A stretch of DNA of 64,000 bases, taken from positions 1-64,000 of the forward strand of contig DOAQ01000015.1 of NCBI GenBank assembly GCA_003506435.1, given 5' to 3'. Source of the DNA: Prolixibacteraceae bacterium. Lineage in GTDB: Bacteria > Bacteroidota > Bacteroidia > Bacteroidales > Prolixibacteraceae. Of the stretch, positions 51,859 through 61,888 are shown piece by piece. Numbering within the stretch: the first letter of the stretch is position 1; each line of letters opens with the position of its first letter. The notes beneath the pieces were generated by a model. That model was not told where the DNA came from. It made no database searches and saw nothing but the letters and a program-made list of their open reading frames with translations. The translations under genes were made by a program, and so were the position numbers.

Positions 51859-53055
51859 TTATTTTCTTACATTTAGTTTAAAGTATACTATCCCATTTTT
51901 TTCTGCATAGTTCCCATCTGATATCAATACAAGGGCATTTAAAACACGTTGATAATCATTTTTCAGGTCAAGTTTCCCGGATATTTTACGGGTTTCTGCA
52001 TCATTCATCCATTTAATTTCAAGATTGTAGAACCGTGATATCCTCATCAATACAGAGGGAAGAGGTTCATCGTGAAAAACAAACAACCCCTCAACCCATG
52101 AAGTATAATCCTGCACATCAACTTTTGAAATGGTGTATGAATTATCTGTACCGGTTACAATCAAACGCTGTTCGGGCTTGAGCAAAATATCTTTTCCTAA
52201 AATCGTTTTTCCCAAATTGAGGCTTACAGAACCGTCAACCAACACTGTTTCTTCAATCTTTTCGTCAGGATAGGCTTTTACATTGAAGCTGGTCCCGAGT
52301 ACTTTTATGTTTAAATTGTTTGTTTCCACAATAAATGGCTTCGATTTGTCTTTGCTGACCTTAAAGAAAGCTTCTCCCTGCAATTGAACTTTGCGCTTAT
52401 CTCCTTCGAATACGGCGGGATAAACCAGGCGGGACCCAGCGTTCAACCATACCTCGGTATAGTCGGACAGTACAATCTTCGACTGTTTACCGAATGGAAC
52501 GATTAGTTGGTTCATAACAGAAGTACTTGTTCCTTCACATTTTTGTACCAACTCATTATTAACTGTAATCTCCCCGGCGTTTTGGTTATACACGATTTCA
52601 GACCGGTCGGTCTGAATATTTATTTCTTTGCCATTATCAAGCAAAAGCTTCGTTTCAGTAAAATCCTGTCTGTTGTATGATGAAATAAATCCGTTTTCAG
52701 CAGTTGATGAAATGAAATACCAGGTTAGGGAAGCAATTGTAAATAACAATGCTATTGCTGCAGCATACCGGAACACCAACTTGTAGTATCTGGTAGGTTT
52801 ATTTTGTTCACGGTATATTTTGTTTATCTCTTTCCAGATTTGCAATTTACGGGCCGGATCGGTTTTAAGCTTTTCATCGTCAAAAAGCCGGATCAATTTA
52901 AATGCTCTTTGAAAAACATTCTTTTGTTCCGGATATTTGATTAACAGTTGACGATAGAAATCGTCCAATTCAGGCCTTTCCGACCTTGCCCAACTACAAA
53001 AATCGGGATTGTCCAAAAAATCTTCCAGTGTATATTTTTGAAATTCTTCTTCCAT
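51859..53055 (-). CDS. FecR family anti-sigma factor
   Basis: Protein of 398 aa: a cytoplasmic N-terminal anti-sigma region (1-95), one membrane helix (about 98-117), a periplasmic FecR domain (about 125-240) and a C-terminal DUF4974 domain (about 325-390) that meets the STN domain of the partner SusC. It should hold the adjacent ECF sigma factor inactive until the transporter is loaded. It lies between the sigma gene and susC, 101 nt after the sigma gene. Confidence 0.95.
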   Translation of the reverse strand: MEEEFQKYTLEDFLDNPDFCSWARSERPELDDFYRQLLIKYPEQKNVFQRAFKLIRLFDDEKLKTDPARKLQIWKEINKIYREQNKPTRYYKLVFRYAAAIALLFTIASLTWYFISSTAENGFISSYNRQDFTETKLLLDNGKEINIQTDRSEIVYNQNAGEITVNNELVQKCEGTSTSVMNQLIVPFGKQSKIVLSDYTEVWLNAGSRLVYPAVFEGDKRKVQLQGEAFFKVSKDKSKPFIVETNNLNIKVLGTSFNVKAYPDEKIEETVLVDGSVSLNLGKTILGKDILLKPEQRLIVTGTDNSYTISKVDVQDYTSWVEGLFVFHDEPLPSVLMRISRFYNLEIKWMNDAETRKISGKLDLKNDYQRVLNALVLISDGNYAEKNGIVYFKLNVRK

Positions 53056-53156
53056 TGTATATGTGTTTCGTTATTAAGTAGCAATCCGGAGAAATTTATA
53101 GACAGAAATTTCCAAAAAAATGCAGATAATAAAAACAAGTTCACACAACAGCTCAA

Positions 53157-53783
53157 TTACAAGCTGGTTTTTACATTTAGAAGTGAGCGAAAGAAACTGA
53201 AGAAAATCAGGTTTGAATAGCTGTCGGTGCCAAATGATTCTTTTATCGACTTTAGTGTTCTGTAAACCATGGTCCGCGCCGATTCCACACTGATTTGCAT
53301 CAGTTCGGAAATCTGGCTGTAATCAAAACCACAGTTAAATTTCAGGAACAAAGCTTCCTTTTGACGGGCAGTAAGTCCTTCCATAATCATTTTTAAAAAC
53401 CTCGATCGCATCTCATCTGTTTCATTAGCAATCAGAGAATTTTCCACCGAATAACTAATTCGGAAATTGGTTTCACCCGGTTCTTCAACTGGTAACAGCT
53501 TTTTTAGGTTTCGCTGTTCGTAAGCCATTTGGTTACGCAACGCTTTCAACAGGTAAAACCGGATATTTGCTACAGACTTTTGTTTTTGCCTGTTTTTCAA
53601 CAAACCGACAAACAAATTCTGGATACAATCTTCTACAAGAAAGCGGTCGGATGAATATTTCATCCCAAAGTTGAGAAGCATGTCGAAAAATTCAAAGTAA
53701 ATAGAAGAAAGGGCTTCTTCATCACCTTCTATGAATTTTCGCCAGATATTCTGATACAGATCAATTTTTTCGTTGTCTGACAT
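53157..53783 (-). CDS. ECF RNA polymerase sigma factor (FecI-like)
   Basis: Sigma-70 family ECF factor of 208 aa. Region 2 is at about 25-95 (segment RFLVEDCIQNLFVGLLKNR) and region 4 at about 125-185 (LTARQKEALFLKFNCGFDYSQISELM and the HTH VESARTMVYRTLKSI). It is first in a sigma-FecR-SusC-SusD cascade and probably drives the SusCD genes of locus 1. Confidence 0.95.
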   Translation of the reverse strand: MSDNEKIDLYQNIWRKFIEGDEEALSSIYFEFFDMLLNFGMKYSSDRFLVEDCIQNLFVGLLKNRQKQKSVANIRFYLLKALRNQMAYEQRNLKKLLPVEEPGETNFRISYSVENSLIANETDEMRSRFLKMIMEGLTARQKEALFLKFNCGFDYSQISELMQISVESARTMVYRTLKSIKESFGTDSYSNLIFFSFFRSLLNVKTSL

Positions 53784-54007
53784 GCTCGATTTGATATTGT
53801 TTTATCAGACGACCAAATTAAATAATTTATTGGATCAAAAGATACTCGTCCGGAAAAGTGTGTATGTTTAAAGCGAAATGTATTTTCATTTTTTAACACG
53901 AGCTTCTGAATTTTTCAACTTTCCTTACGAAGCCTGCAAAATGTTTCCCAGGGCATTCGAATTCTTCTCTGTTATTTTCACATTGAAATTATTTTTCGAC
54001 ACATAAT

Positions 54008-55519
54008 TTAGCGGGTTGGATCCCAGCCCATATCCATATCCAGCGGATAGCTGGGTCGATGAACATGTTCAAAAGGTAATGTTCGCATATCCAGATTACA
54101 AAATCCGGAAGTTAAGGCCATTAAATGAACAGGAGCGATGTCACGTAGTTCGGGATATAAATAGCCTAGTTTAACAACTACTATTTTGAAGTCCAGAGGA
54201 TTTAACCCCACGTCCTCAAAATCATTGACTTCAATAAAAGAGCGACGGGCATTTAAAATAACTGCTTTCACCCCATCAATTTCAATAACCGCTGCTCCCC
54301 TTTTTGTATTCATCACCGAATCAGGAGAGAGAAATACTACTTTTGCTTCTATTTCAAGCGGTTTTCCGAAAACATAGTCAACTTTTCCACCTACAGTCAG
54401 CTTAATATTCTCACCAACCCCTGCGTCAATACATTTGTTCAGAGCTTCCTGGTCGACAATGCCTGCCATTAATGCATTTTTAGTTTTATGTCTGAGCAAG
54501 GCTTCCAATACCTGCGGATTATCACCCGGCGCTCCGGCGGTTGTGTTATCGCCCGAGTCAGATATAAAAACCGTTTTATCCGGGTATTCTTCTGATTTGA
54601 TGAGCATTTCATCGATTGATCCGGAAGGTACATCCAATTCCAGTTTGTCTCTGCTATTCCAAATCTGTTGAGCCAACCGAATTGCTTCATTTTTTGCTTT
54701 GGCACTGTACTTTTTATCTTTGGCCACTACAAAAACCCTCATCGCAGAACGGGGCAGGTCGGCCCAGCAATAACCAGCAAAAATTGAGGCATCAATAAGA
54801 CCCTCTGTTTTAGCAATATCCGGGATCTGCGCATAGATAGAGTGTAAAGGTTCTACTTCGGTAATGCTTTTTTCGCCCGGCACCAGGATCGGTATTACAA
54901 CATATTCAATATGAGGACTCCATCCATATTTCAGTGCATCTGTAAGCATTTGTGCGGCTCTCGCTTTTGTTTCTGCTCCATCCCTGTGCGGTGCAGTGCG
55001 ATAGGCTGTCATCAAATTAATATTCTTTACAAAATCAGGTGAAGGATTACCATGAAGATCAAAACTTCCTGAAATAAGCATGTCTTTGCCTATTACATCC
55101 CTTATTTTCTGAATGAGAGTGGCCTGAGCGTCTTCATAACCTTCGACATGCAGCGCTCCATGCATATCCATATATATCCCGTCAAGGTGACCAGCATTTT
55201 TTATGCTGTCCAATATTTCGCTCATGAAATCTTCAAAGGCTGAACGTTCTACAACCCCTCCCGGCCAGGCATAAGCATGCAAAGTAGGAATGAGCTCTAT
55301 ATCCGCATTTTTAAAAACATCGGCCCATGATTCACCTTTTATAACATCGGCTCCACGTAAAACCCTGAAGTCAGATTTTTTTGTCAAAAGAGTTGAAAAC
55401 GTATTCGACTCGTGCCTAATTCCTAATGTCAGTACTCTTTTGTGCTTTTGTTCAACCTTGCATGAAAAAGCTGATAAAAGAAATAATCCGGATAAGAGAC
55501 ATGCTATTAATTGTTTCAT
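54008..55519 (-). CDS. M81 family (MlrC-like) metallopeptidase, lipoprotein
   Basis: Protein of 503 aa with a lipoprotein signal ending at Cys20 (SAFSC), so it is membrane anchored. The M81 hallmarks are present: HES (36-38), MHGA (119-122), FDLHGN (153-158), the YRTAPHRDG segment (His178) and the C-terminal SDSGDNTTAGAPGDN loop. M81 includes MlrC, which degrades linearised microcystin; most members have unknown substrates. It starts 10 nt after the M24-like gene and closes locus 2. Lipidation of an M81 protein is unusual to my knowledge. Confidence 0.88.
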   Translation of the reverse strand: MKQLIACLLSGLFLLSAFSCKVEQKHKRVLTLGIRHESNTFSTLLTKKSDFRVLRGADVIKGESWADVFKNADIELIPTLHAYAWPGGVVERSAFEDFMSEILDSIKNAGHLDGIYMDMHGALHVEGYEDAQATLIQKIRDVIGKDMLISGSFDLHGNPSPDFVKNINLMTAYRTAPHRDGAETKARAAQMLTDALKYGWSPHIEYVVIPILVPGEKSITEVEPLHSIYAQIPDIAKTEGLIDASIFAGYCWADLPRSAMRVFVVAKDKKYSAKAKNEAIRLAQQIWNSRDKLELDVPSGSIDEMLIKSEEYPDKTVFISDSGDNTTAGAPGDNPQVLEALLRHKTKNALMAGIVDQEALNKCIDAGVGENIKLTVGGKVDYVFGKPLEIEAKVVFLSPDSVMNTKRGAAVIEIDGVKAVILNARRSFIEVNDFEDVGLNPLDFKIVVVKLGYLYPELRDIAPVHLMALTSGFCNLDMRTLPFEHVHRPSYPLDMDMGWDPTR

Positions 55520-55529
55520 AATTATTCTT

Positions 55530-56939
55530 TTAAGGTTTAAAACTTAATACTCGTTTATAATTCAGAAAAAAAGGAGGAACAATAGCCGGTATATTCGATA
55601 AAGGCAGAATCTCCCGGGGAAGAGATAACCCTACTACTTCTGTCATAAATTTGCGTCGTTGCATACATCTGCCATAAACATCGGGATATTGCTCTTTCAA
55701 ACTATTTTGCAAAGTTTCATCGGCAATGATAACGCCCTCTTCCATCCTTGACGAAAAGTATTTTTTCGAACGGGGAATAATATCAACCTGCATATACATT
55801 CCCGACCGGATTTCGTCCTCCGAATCTTTATAGATGGGAGAGCTAACCCATTCATCATAGTGTATCAGATGGCCCGGGTTTAAGAATACAGCAAAATCTT
55901 CGAAAGGGAGATACGCATCAATAATTTCCCGGAGAACCCGCCCCTTAGTACCTATTTTCAGATGCTCGTACCATTTGGCACATGCATAAAAATAGGGAGC
56001 GGCAAACTTTTCGACATACCCTTTTGCTGAATCGGGCAGATCATTTTCATTTGCAGCAACCCATCCTGCCCTGCAAATATTACTACCCCAATAGCCAATG
56101 CCTGTTGAACATGGTTGCCCTTTTTTTATTATGGCTCCCACAGGGCTGGATAAGCCGATATGCTGGTTCCCGGAACTTTTCATTCCCATATAGCAATTTA
56201 ACGGATAACCGGTATATTGGAATTCTTTCATCATCTCAAAATCCGTTACATCGTATTTGAAGTTTTTGAGCAGGTTCTTAATCCCTTCCGAAGCCATTAT
56301 ATTCGAATATTCGAAAAAAGCGATTTCATGAACCGAACATTGCGTTCTCAATCCATACCGGGGAGACATTAACAAATCTGTTGCATTTACTACATGATCG
56401 TATCCGCAAATAGAACGAAGTATCTCTACGATATACGAGGGAATTTCCAGTATTTTATCCGGGTTGGAAAATTCAATGTCGGTGAAGTATTTCCAGCCAA
56501 CACATCCCGTTCTGGAACTGCTATTTATCCCTTCATCTTCAAATATTGACTTCAATGGTCTGCTATCATCTCTGGGCTGGCTGAGGAGTGAGAAAGACTG
56601 GTATCTTTCATATCTTAACTTTCCGCTATTATACAAAGGAGACATACTCAGGTGCCCGACACATTCATTCCCAACTACGATTAAAGGATTATCTTCCCGG
56701 TTAATAATCAATACGGCTTCTTCAAACCGGGGATCGAAGTGAGCCAGGTACATCAGGTTTGCGAAATGCTCTCTGTCTCCATATACAATCAGGTGAGTTA
56801 ATTTTCGGGAATCCATCAAATCCCGACATTTCCGGATTCTTTCTTCGATTTCAGACACCGATGGTCCCGGTATCATCGTGTCGGAAGGCATGCCGAAATC
56901 AGGCCAATCTATTTCTTTCAAAAACACGTTGTTTGCCAT
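55530..56939 (-). CDS. M24 family (creatinase/aminopeptidase P-like) protein with degenerate metal site
   Basis: Protein of 469 aa with a creatinase-type N-terminal domain (about 30-170) and a pita-bread C-terminal domain (about 200-420). No signal peptide, so probably cytoplasmic. Of the five metal ligands of M24 peptidases, the first Asp is absent from the GIGYWG strand, the second Asp is Asn287 (SNICR), the first Glu is Asp386, while the His (His357) and last Glu (E400 or E401) remain. It is probably not a standard dinuclear peptidase; creatinase-like metal-independent chemistry or a non-catalytic role is possible. Confidence 0.8.
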   Translation of the reverse strand: MANNVFLKEIDWPDFGMPSDTMIPGPSVSEIEERIRKCRDLMDSRKLTHLIVYGDREHFANLMYLAHFDPRFEEAVLIINREDNPLIVVGNECVGHLSMSPLYNSGKLRYERYQSFSLLSQPRDDSRPLKSIFEDEGINSSSRTGCVGWKYFTDIEFSNPDKILEIPSYIVEILRSICGYDHVVNATDLLMSPRYGLRTQCSVHEIAFFEYSNIMASEGIKNLLKNFKYDVTDFEMMKEFQYTGYPLNCYMGMKSSGNQHIGLSSPVGAIIKKGQPCSTGIGYWGSNICRAGWVAANENDLPDSAKGYVEKFAAPYFYACAKWYEHLKIGTKGRVLREIIDAYLPFEDFAVFLNPGHLIHYDEWVSSPIYKDSEDEIRSGMYMQVDIIPRSKKYFSSRMEEGVIIADETLQNSLKEQYPDVYGRCMQRRKFMTEVVGLSLPREILPLSNIPAIVPPFFLNYKRVLSFKP

Positions 56940-56971
56940 TATGTATCTGTTTTTACCAAGAATCAGAACGG

Positions 56972-58069
56972 TTATTTATTTGAAACCAATTTATATACTT
57001 CACTTGCGGCCATTAAAAATGCTCCGGAACCATACGCCTCACTGTCATCAGCAGTAACGCGATCAGGGGCATCACCTACCTGCTGCACATATCCCAGCCT
57101 GCCGCTTTCATCAATATTCTCAACTAAGATTGTCCATGCTTTCATGACAGAAACTTCATATTCCGCCCGGTCGAGCAATCCGCTGTTGATTCCGTAAGCC
57201 AGTGCATAACAGTAGAAAGCTGTTCCACTCGACTCTATGCCCCCATAATGAGAGTTATCCAGTAAACTGCCTGGCCAATACCCTTCTTTTAACTGTAACT
57301 GTTTTATTTTCGCAGCCATCTCTTTAAATAAATCTTCATAAAATGGTCTCCTGTTATAATCTTTCGGCATGACCTCCAGTACTTTTACAAGTCCTCCCAT
57401 CACCCAACCATTCCCTCTTGACCAAAATACTTTTTTACCGCCGGGAGTCTTCTGCTGAAAATACCTATCATCGCGAAAATACAGATGTTCGTTTTTGTCG
57501 TACAGATAATTATGTGTGATGGTCCACAACTCATCCATTTTGTCCAGGTATTTTTGTTCACCGGTTATTTTCGCATATTTGGCAAATGCCGGGGGAGCCA
57601 TAAAAAGGGCATCGCACCAGCTCCACCAACTCCACCAGTAACGGTTACCCGAGAATGTTACATCGGGCTCCCGTGGGGTACGATGGAAACTGGCGTCGAG
57701 ACAATAGACCGTTTTATCAATTATCCTGGGATCACCAATCAGGGAATACAAATCCAGGTACATGTGCGAAATCGCCAATACATTCGCATCGTATGGCCGT
57801 GGCCGAACCGACCAGTTATACTGGTTGCCCATATCCGTCATGGCTTTCAGATATTTGATCTTAGTATCTGCTTTGTATAAATCCGCCAATCCTGAATAAT
57901 AAGCCCCATATTCCCAATCCCACAAATCCACTCCTGTAGGATGTTGCTGCTGCCAGTCGAAAACATGTTCTGCCACTTTCAAAATCGACTCTTTTGAAAT
58001 GGAGGTAGCATTCATATTAAAGGATACACAACAGAAGATGAGTACAAGGATGATTTTATTTATTCCCAT
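56972..58069 (-). CDS. glycoside hydrolase family 105/88 (unsaturated glucuronyl/galacturonyl hydrolase)
   Basis: Protein of 365 aa with a signal peptide (about 1-21). The alpha6/alpha6 barrel of GH105 (PF07470) is marked by WDWEYGAYYSGLADLY, an Asp at RPYDANVL (Asp94), the WWSWCDALFMAPP block with the likely catalytic Asp153, and FWSRGNGWVMGGL. These enzymes cleave the unsaturated uronic acid that polysaccharide lyases leave on oligosaccharides. It fits the lyase gene 57 nt upstream, with M24 and M81 genes downstream. Confidence 0.9.
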   Translation of the reverse strand: MGINKIILVLIFCCVSFNMNATSISKESILKVAEHVFDWQQQHPTGVDLWDWEYGAYYSGLADLYKADTKIKYLKAMTDMGNQYNWSVRPRPYDANVLAISHMYLDLYSLIGDPRIIDKTVYCLDASFHRTPREPDVTFSGNRYWWSWWSWCDALFMAPPAFAKYAKITGEQKYLDKMDELWTITHNYLYDKNEHLYFRDDRYFQQKTPGGKKVFWSRGNGWVMGGLVKVLEVMPKDYNRRPFYEDLFKEMAAKIKQLQLKEGYWPGSLLDNSHYGGIESSGTAFYCYALAYGINSGLLDRAEYEVSVMKAWTILVENIDESGRLGYVQQVGDAPDRVTADDSEAYGSGAFLMAASEVYKLVSNK

Positions 58070-58126
58070 TTTATTTATTCTTTAAATTAATTATATAGCA
58101 CACTCCGGATATCAGATCATTTTATA

Positions 58127-60028
58127 CTACGGCCTATCGATAGTAAGCCTATATATTCCGGAAAGTTGCATTTTACTGGCATTTAATGACAAACGATAAA
58201 TCTGTTTTCCCCATACGTTTGACAAACGAATGTCTGTCAGCGGAATTATTTCCGTATCAGGGTTGAATTGACCAGCATCATAGGTCATTTTTAGTCTGAT
58301 CCCGTCTTTTTCAAGGATTATAGTTCCCGGTACCGAGATATCAGGTTTTGCCCAGGTAATAAAATTTAGCTGATTTGGTTTTTTTGTTTCACCTAAGCTG
58401 AATTTATCCTGAATTGTCAACCCACCTTTCGATTCCAGAAGATAACTTCGCTCCCACTTTTCCACGGCAGCCTCATCCGGGTATGCTTTTGCCAAATCGA
58501 GTGAAAACCACATTTTTTTAGGATTGAACAATACCTCTTCAGCGTGGTATTGTGCCCCCGGAGCCTGAGTCACCCCATTGACCGCAGGCAGATTGTGATA
58601 ATTGCTCTGCATGGTCCAGATATTGTAGCGTTCATGACTGAATGTCTGGCGGGTATATGTGCCGACACCTGCATCGATAATCATGGGTGTTTGATTGGAA
58701 TAAAGAATGAAAGAACCAACATCGTTGTGATTGTGACTTTCATTGTTATGACCTCCTTTGACAGCAAAGAAAAATCCGGTTTTATTGCGCATATAGCAGA
58801 ACTGCGTTTGGGAATACCAGATCGAATTTTCCCGGAAAAGAGCAGGTTGGGTGTTAGCCAGTTCGTTGTGATAATACAGGTTTTCCAGAGTTCTGTAGAT
58901 ATCGCGTCCGGCATAGTAATACGGCCTTTTATCCTGTTCGTACAACCAAGCTGCAAATTGTTGCATTTTAGTACTTTGTACTGCTTTCCCGTAACGGAAA
59001 ATCAGTCCTTTGTCTCCGCCACCTTTTGCTGAAGCATCAGCAAAATTTACGACCCAGCCATTACCCACATACGAGTTTACAATGTATTCTCCCATATTTC
59101 TGATCATGGGCAAATCAAAAACAGATATTTTTTCTGCTGTAGCTGCATTTAAAAGCTGTAGATAATCATACAGTTTCCCGGCTGCAAGTCCCCAATAGGA
59201 AGGACCTTCTTCACAGGCCCCGTCTTCTTTGACATAGTTGAGGTATTTATCGACTGAAATCATCGTACGATAAACGGCTGCTGCCAGCTTATCGTGATCA
59301 TCCTCAAGCAGTAAAAAGCAGGATAGTACATTAAAATTACACCATGGATTCCAGTTATTTACCATTGTTGCCGGCGAAGCATTAAATGCCTGCCACCAGA
59401 AGTCATCCCGGATCATATACGGATCAAGAATCCGCCGCTGAATATTCTCCCGCAACCGTTCTGCAACCAATGGATTCACCTTGTCAAATTCATTTTTCAG
59501 AAAATAGTAAGTCCACGCCAAGAACGATCCCAAATCTCCTGTTGTAAGATCGATGATGTTTTCTTTACAGGAAGGTAATCCGACAACAGCGGACAAGCCC
59601 CAGGAAGTCATTTCGCAGGTATGCCAGACGCCGTTAATAATTTGATCGATAAAACGTCCTTTACCTTCCGTCAGTTCAGCAAGTACCAAATTGGTCAGAG
59701 CCATATTGTTTGCTCCGAAAGGATCTTCCATGGTTTGTCTGGAACCGCTTCGTCCAAATTCCAGATAGTCAGTTGCTTTTATTACCTTCCACTCATACTC
59801 AAGAGCTTCTTCCCCGCTTTGGATGATTTCATCTTTAAAATCACCGGATAACATATCCCATCCTTCACGATCAGTGTATTTCGGGTATTGTACCCATTCC
59901 TGATTTAAAAATAACAAGTTCTTCAGTTCAGCAATAGTTGTTTTCTGCTGAAGAATATTCCTGTATTCATGGGCCTCACTTAAAAACGTAATGGCAAATA
60001 GCAAAATAAAAAATATAACTTTTCTCAT
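58127..60028 (-). CDS. heparinase II/III-like polysaccharide lyase
   Basis: Protein of 633 aa with a signal peptide (1-19). An N-terminal alpha/alpha toroid is followed by the heparinase II/III-like beta-sandwich. Family landmarks are NNWNPWCNFN (224-233), CEEGPSYWG (272-280) and HNHNDVGSF (432-440), the last a metal- or substrate-binding loop. It would cleave a uronic-acid-containing polymer by beta-elimination, leaving unsaturated ends for the GH105 next door. The substrate (glycosaminoglycan, alginate, other) cannot be told from sequence alone. Confidence 0.88.
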   Translation of the reverse strand: MRKVIFFILLFAITFLSEAHEYRNILQQKTTIAELKNLLFLNQEWVQYPKYTDREGWDMLSGDFKDEIIQSGEEALEYEWKVIKATDYLEFGRSGSRQTMEDPFGANNMALTNLVLAELTEGKGRFIDQIINGVWHTCEMTSWGLSAVVGLPSCKENIIDLTTGDLGSFLAWTYYFLKNEFDKVNPLVAERLRENIQRRILDPYMIRDDFWWQAFNASPATMVNNWNPWCNFNVLSCFLLLEDDHDKLAAAVYRTMISVDKYLNYVKEDGACEEGPSYWGLAAGKLYDYLQLLNAATAEKISVFDLPMIRNMGEYIVNSYVGNGWVVNFADASAKGGGDKGLIFRYGKAVQSTKMQQFAAWLYEQDKRPYYYAGRDIYRTLENLYYHNELANTQPALFRENSIWYSQTQFCYMRNKTGFFFAVKGGHNNESHNHNDVGSFILYSNQTPMIIDAGVGTYTRQTFSHERYNIWTMQSNYHNLPAVNGVTQAPGAQYHAEEVLFNPKKMWFSLDLAKAYPDEAAVEKWERSYLLESKGGLTIQDKFSLGETKKPNQLNFITWAKPDISVPGTIILEKDGIRLKMTYDAGQFNPDTEIIPLTDIRLSNVWGKQIYRLSLNASKMQLSGIYRLTIDRP

Positions 60029-60049
60029 TCCTGATAAATAAAATAGTTT

Positions 60050-60080
60050 AAAAGGAACCTGCGTTTGCAGGTTCCTTTTT
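60050..60080. terminator. hairpin terminator between susD and the lyase gene
   Basis: A 13-bp perfect stem AAAAGGAACCTGC / GCAGGTTCCTTTT with a GTTT loop and T tracts on both strands. It separates SusCD from the downstream enzyme genes. Confidence 0.85.
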
Positions 60081-60160
60081 TAATCAGAGTCTTTTCTCAT
60101 TTTATCCGGTTACAACCGGATGTGATTTTGCAGTCGGGATCAGGCTAAACAATTAGATTA

Positions 60161-61882
60161 TTACCATCCGGGATTCTGAGTCAGATTCGAATTCAAATCT
60201 ATTTCAGTTTGAGGAATAGGCCAGAGATAGTCTCTTCCGGTAAATACTTTGGTATAATAGGTTTTACCGGTAAAGCCTTTTTCTGCTTTCCCGTTCAGCG
60301 TTTCAAGCAATCCCCAACGTTTAAAATCCCCAAAACGATGTCCTTCTCCGGCCAGTTCTACTGCCCGTTCGTGTTTGATTCGCTTAAATACTTCACTTTT
60401 GCTGTTTGCAACCAACCATGCAGGGCCACTATTGATGCCAGCCATACCTACGCGGCTTCTCACCTGGTTGATTAAAGCAACTGCCTCAGCTTGTTTGTCT
60501 ATCTCATTGTAACACTCTGCCAACATCAGCAAGACGTCTGCATATCGGATCAAAGGAAAGTTAATAGGAGTATGAGCCCGATTATTAATAGCTCCGTCCA
60601 TGTTGTATTCCGCAACAAATTTACGCCACAGATAAATTTCCCAGCTATTATTGACACGGACAAAACCATTCGCTTCATTCACTCCGGTAGCAATAACATA
60701 TTCACAGTCTTTTTTCGCATTGGATACCCACCCTTTGTACTGCGTATAAGGAAGAATAAGCGATTGTTTCATACGTGGATCACGTTGATTGTACATTTCA
60801 AGCAATTTATCCTTTGCATCCGGATATTTTGCCACCGTTTTTCTATCCGAAGACAGTGTTGCGCGAAACGTGGCATCTTTAATAGCCGCACTCGCAGTGA
60901 ACCCCGGAATTAAATCGTCCCAATTGAAAGGCTTTCCATTTATATATTCATAAGAATCCACAAAATCAGTGGCTACTGTCACATTATCCCAACAACTGCC
61001 GAAAGAAGCGCGGCTCCCCATATAAAATGTAGTAGGCATTCCATAATCCATTCCTACCCCGCCAATGTTCTGAATGGCAAAAATCATCTCGCTACTTTGA
61101 TCACCTCCCGGTTTAAAGAGGTTTTCATAACTTGAATAGAGGGCATATTTTCCACTTGACACAACTGCGTTAAACATGGTTACTGCTTCAGCATATTGTT
61201 TGTTGAAAAGTAATACTTTGCCCTTTAATGCCTGAGCTGCCCCTTTCGTCGCACGACCATAATCAGATGACCCCCATGCTCCTTCTTCGGGTAATGAAGC
61301 AATAGCTGCATCCAGATCCGAAATAATAAACGCACGTACTTCATCGGCAGAGCTTCTGGGTTCCATCATATTGCTAAAACTCTCAGAAATAACCACTGTT
61401 TCATCATACAGTGGGACGCCTCCGAAGAAATCCAGTAACTGAAAATAGAAAAGTGCGCGCAGAAATTTAGCTTCAGCTATGTATTGTGTTTTTAGTTGGG
61501 AGCTCATTTCATCCTCACTTATATTGCCAATATTCTGCATCACGAGATTGGCACGGGCAATTCCTTCATACAAGGCACTCCATTTATTCGTTACCCTATC
61601 TGTCGTTGCGGTATATGTTCCGCGGGCAATTGCATCATAGGAGGCTGCATCATATCCTGTTCCTATGTCCGATAAGCAATCCAATCCAAAAACAATCCCA
61701 AATACATACGCGCTTTGTGTCACACTATAAGCTCCTGCCATCGCCTGATCGGCATGTTTTTTCGTCTGCCAGAATGTCCCGGCGCTCAATTTATCATTGG
61801 GATATCTATCCAACTCGTAGCATCCGCCTAATACAAAAAGTAAGGTCAGCGATGCAATAATGTAATATATATGTTTTTTCAT
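60161..61882 (-). CDS. RagB/SusD family nutrient-binding lipoprotein (locus 2)
   Basis: SusD-like protein of 573 aa with a lipoprotein signal ending at Cys21 (LGGC). The N-terminal YPNDKLSAGTFWQTKKHADQAM and the C-terminal YLWPIPQTEIDLNSNLTQNPGW blocks are typical. It partners the truncated SusC upstream (6 nt spacing). A terminator follows before the lyase gene. Confidence 0.95.
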   Translation of the reverse strand: MKKHIYYIIASLTLLFVLGGCYELDRYPNDKLSAGTFWQTKKHADQAMAGAYSVTQSAYVFGIVFGLDCLSDIGTGYDAASYDAIARGTYTATTDRVTNKWSALYEGIARANLVMQNIGNISEDEMSSQLKTQYIAEAKFLRALFYFQLLDFFGGVPLYDETVVISESFSNMMEPRSSADEVRAFIISDLDAAIASLPEEGAWGSSDYGRATKGAAQALKGKVLLFNKQYAEAVTMFNAVVSSGKYALYSSYENLFKPGGDQSSEMIFAIQNIGGVGMDYGMPTTFYMGSRASFGSCWDNVTVATDFVDSYEYINGKPFNWDDLIPGFTASAAIKDATFRATLSSDRKTVAKYPDAKDKLLEMYNQRDPRMKQSLILPYTQYKGWVSNAKKDCEYVIATGVNEANGFVRVNNSWEIYLWRKFVAEYNMDGAINNRAHTPINFPLIRYADVLLMLAECYNEIDKQAEAVALINQVRSRVGMAGINSGPAWLVANSKSEVFKRIKHERAVELAGEGHRFGDFKRWGLLETLNGKAEKGFTGKTYYTKVFTGRDYLWPIPQTEIDLNSNLTQNPGW

Positions 61883-61888
61883 AACTGG

